Position numbers and translations under genes: made by a program
The notes under the pieces: generated by a model
What the model was told of the DNA's origin: nothing
What the model saw: the letters and a program-made list of their open reading frames with translations, nothing else
Databases searched by the model: none
Shown here: piece after piece, positions 63,372-64,000 of the stretch
Numbering within the stretch: the first letter of the stretch is position 1
How the letters are laid out: every line of letters begins with the position of its first letter
Source of the DNA: Clostridium saccharoperbutylacetonicum N1-4(HMT)
GTDB lineage: Bacteria > Bacillota > Clostridia > Clostridiales > Clostridiaceae
Assembly (NCBI RefSeq): GCF_000340885.1
Contig: NC_020291.1
Location: 4,401,001-4,465,000 of the forward strand
DNA length: 64,000 nucleotides
Direction: 5' to 3'

Positions 63372-63839
63372 TTGAATGAAATTATTAATTTATTTGAAAA
63401 CACTTCTCTAGAAAAGCAGGTATTTAATGAAATAATTCAATGTAATGAAATCACACGCGATTATAGTTTGAAACTAACTGAAGACGACGTTAAGGAAATT
63501 ATGAAAACGAGGACTATTGCTCTAGAGAAAAGTGGCCGAATAGAATTTAATGGTCAAATTATAACTAAAATTATTACAGCATTTTCTGATTCACCATATA
63601 TATCGCAGCATAACTATAGTGATACAATAAATGAACTTGTTGAAATTTTTTATAATTATAAGAATGAAACTTTAGATTATATAGGAGATGACGAACTCAT
63701 AGAAATCATGAAGGATTATTTTGATGATTATTGCCAAGGCTCTTTAGAACTTTTAGAAGGAAAAGTATTATATAAGATTGCTGACAATATACGAAATGGT
63801 GTAAAAGATTATACTAATCTTGATAGTGAAAAGGATTGA
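63372..63839 (+). CDS. DUF6323 family protein
   Basis: This 155-residue helical acidic protein (MNEIINLFENTSLEKQVFNE) matches the DUF6323 family, which is normally followed by a DUF6179 gene, as here. No function is established. A TTG at 63354 precedes a GAAGGGAG site, so the TTG at 63372, 8 nt behind the site, is the likely start. It is the first gene after a consensus promoter. Confidence 0.7.
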   Translation: MNEIINLFENTSLEKQVFNEIIQCNEITRDYSLKLTEDDVKEIMKTRTIALEKSGRIEFNGQIITKIITAFSDSPYISQHNYSDTINELVEIFYNYKNETLDYIGDDELIEIMKDYFDDYCQGSLELLEGKVLYKIADNIRNGVKDYTNLDSEKD

Positions 63840-63845
63840 TGAATT

Positions 63846-64000
63846 GTGGAAAATTGCAATAGCATTGAAAAATATAGCTTCTTCGTAGAGCATAATTTTA
63901 GTGAAGATCATTTTTTTAAGGATGTTTTAGTAACTTGTTATAAGGAAAAACTTCTAGATGATACTACTTTAAACAGGCTTTCTTATGAAAGGCTTGAACT
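63846..64000 (+). CDS. DUF6179 family protein, 5' part only
   Basis: A GTG start 6 bp after the DUF6323 stop opens a frame that runs off the right edge (MENCNSIEKYSFFVEHNFSE, then DHFFKDVLVTCYKEKLLDD). The opening fits DUF6179 proteins, the constant partner of DUF6323. An AAGGA site is about 10 nt upstream. Function unknown. Confidence 0.65.
   Translation, partial: MENCNSIEKYSFFVEHNFSEDHFFKDVLVTCYKEKLLDDTTLNRLSYERLE

Overview
The window is AT-rich, low-GC Gram-positive DNA with purine-rich GGAGG-type ribosome binding sites, many short-stem rho-independent terminators, and clostridial gene families (WXG100-like secretion genes, RDD, DUF6323/DUF6179, Rpn-like nuclease). I read it as the chromosome of a saccharolytic Clostridium (sensu stricto). 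No insertion sequence, CRISPR array, rRNA or canonical tRNA gene is visible.

Region 1 (1-11,250, all minus strand) is one long uptake-hydrogenase locus read from right to left: Tat-exported [NiFe] hydrogenase small subunit, large subunit, maturation endopeptidase, hypA, hypB, tatA, two different tatC genes, hypC, hypD, hypE, hypF and a HoxN/NixA-type nickel permease that runs off the left edge. The locus carries its own nickel import, cofactor assembly and export machinery. The small subunit has no C-terminal membrane helix and no cytochrome b gene is present. Instead its tail carries two Dxx(S/T)GAT motifs, the sequence that ApbE enzymes modify with FMN. This suggests that a covalently flavinylated tail takes the electrons outside the membrane, and it is my strongest candidate for an undescribed system. 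The promoter region has four 11-bp iterons and a palindrome.

Region 2 (11,350-26,100) is mixed housekeeping and accessory genes: a methyltransferase, an RQC-like DNA-binding protein, a pRiA4b ORF-3-like protein, an Rpn-like nuclease, a 2H phosphoesterase, a rhomboid protease, MsrB, a PAS-GGDEF-HD-GYP protein, superoxide dismutase under a Fur/PerR-type box, a deleted Uma2 gene, a YbaK-type deacylase and an AAA ATPase-PD-(D/E)XK protein.

Region 3 (26,100-43,600) is a glycan-use region: GH125 and GH38 alpha-mannosidases with a three-gene sugar ABC importer (no ATPase gene here), a ROK kinase and a GntR/LacI-type regulator, then a LarA-type nickel lactate racemase, a GH27 and a GH31 glycosidase and an AraC regulator. 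A large imperfect palindrome (27,257-27,447) sits between the GH38 and ROK genes.

Region 4 (43,600-51,000) has a lipase-like membrane protein, an MBL-fold hydrolase and a type VII secretion toxin cassette: WXG100-like protein, small His-tailed protein, 922-residue toxin and a row of immunity-like genes, one of them broken by an in-frame TGA. No secretion machinery genes are in the window.

Region 5 (51,200-60,300) is an RNA-repair/Ro60 locus: Rsr (Ro60), a YrlA-type Y RNA with a circularly permuted tRNA-like domain, RtcB RNA ligase, a small basic protein, an unknown protein and an RlaP-type nucleotidyltransferase. The 770-bp space upstream of rsr carries two more elements with the same conserved Y-RNA core. 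Two overlapping WYL-domain genes further upstream are possible regulators. The right end has a cell-wall-binding-repeat protein, RDD protein, SppA and the start of a DUF6323-DUF6179 pair behind a perfect consensus sigma-A promoter.
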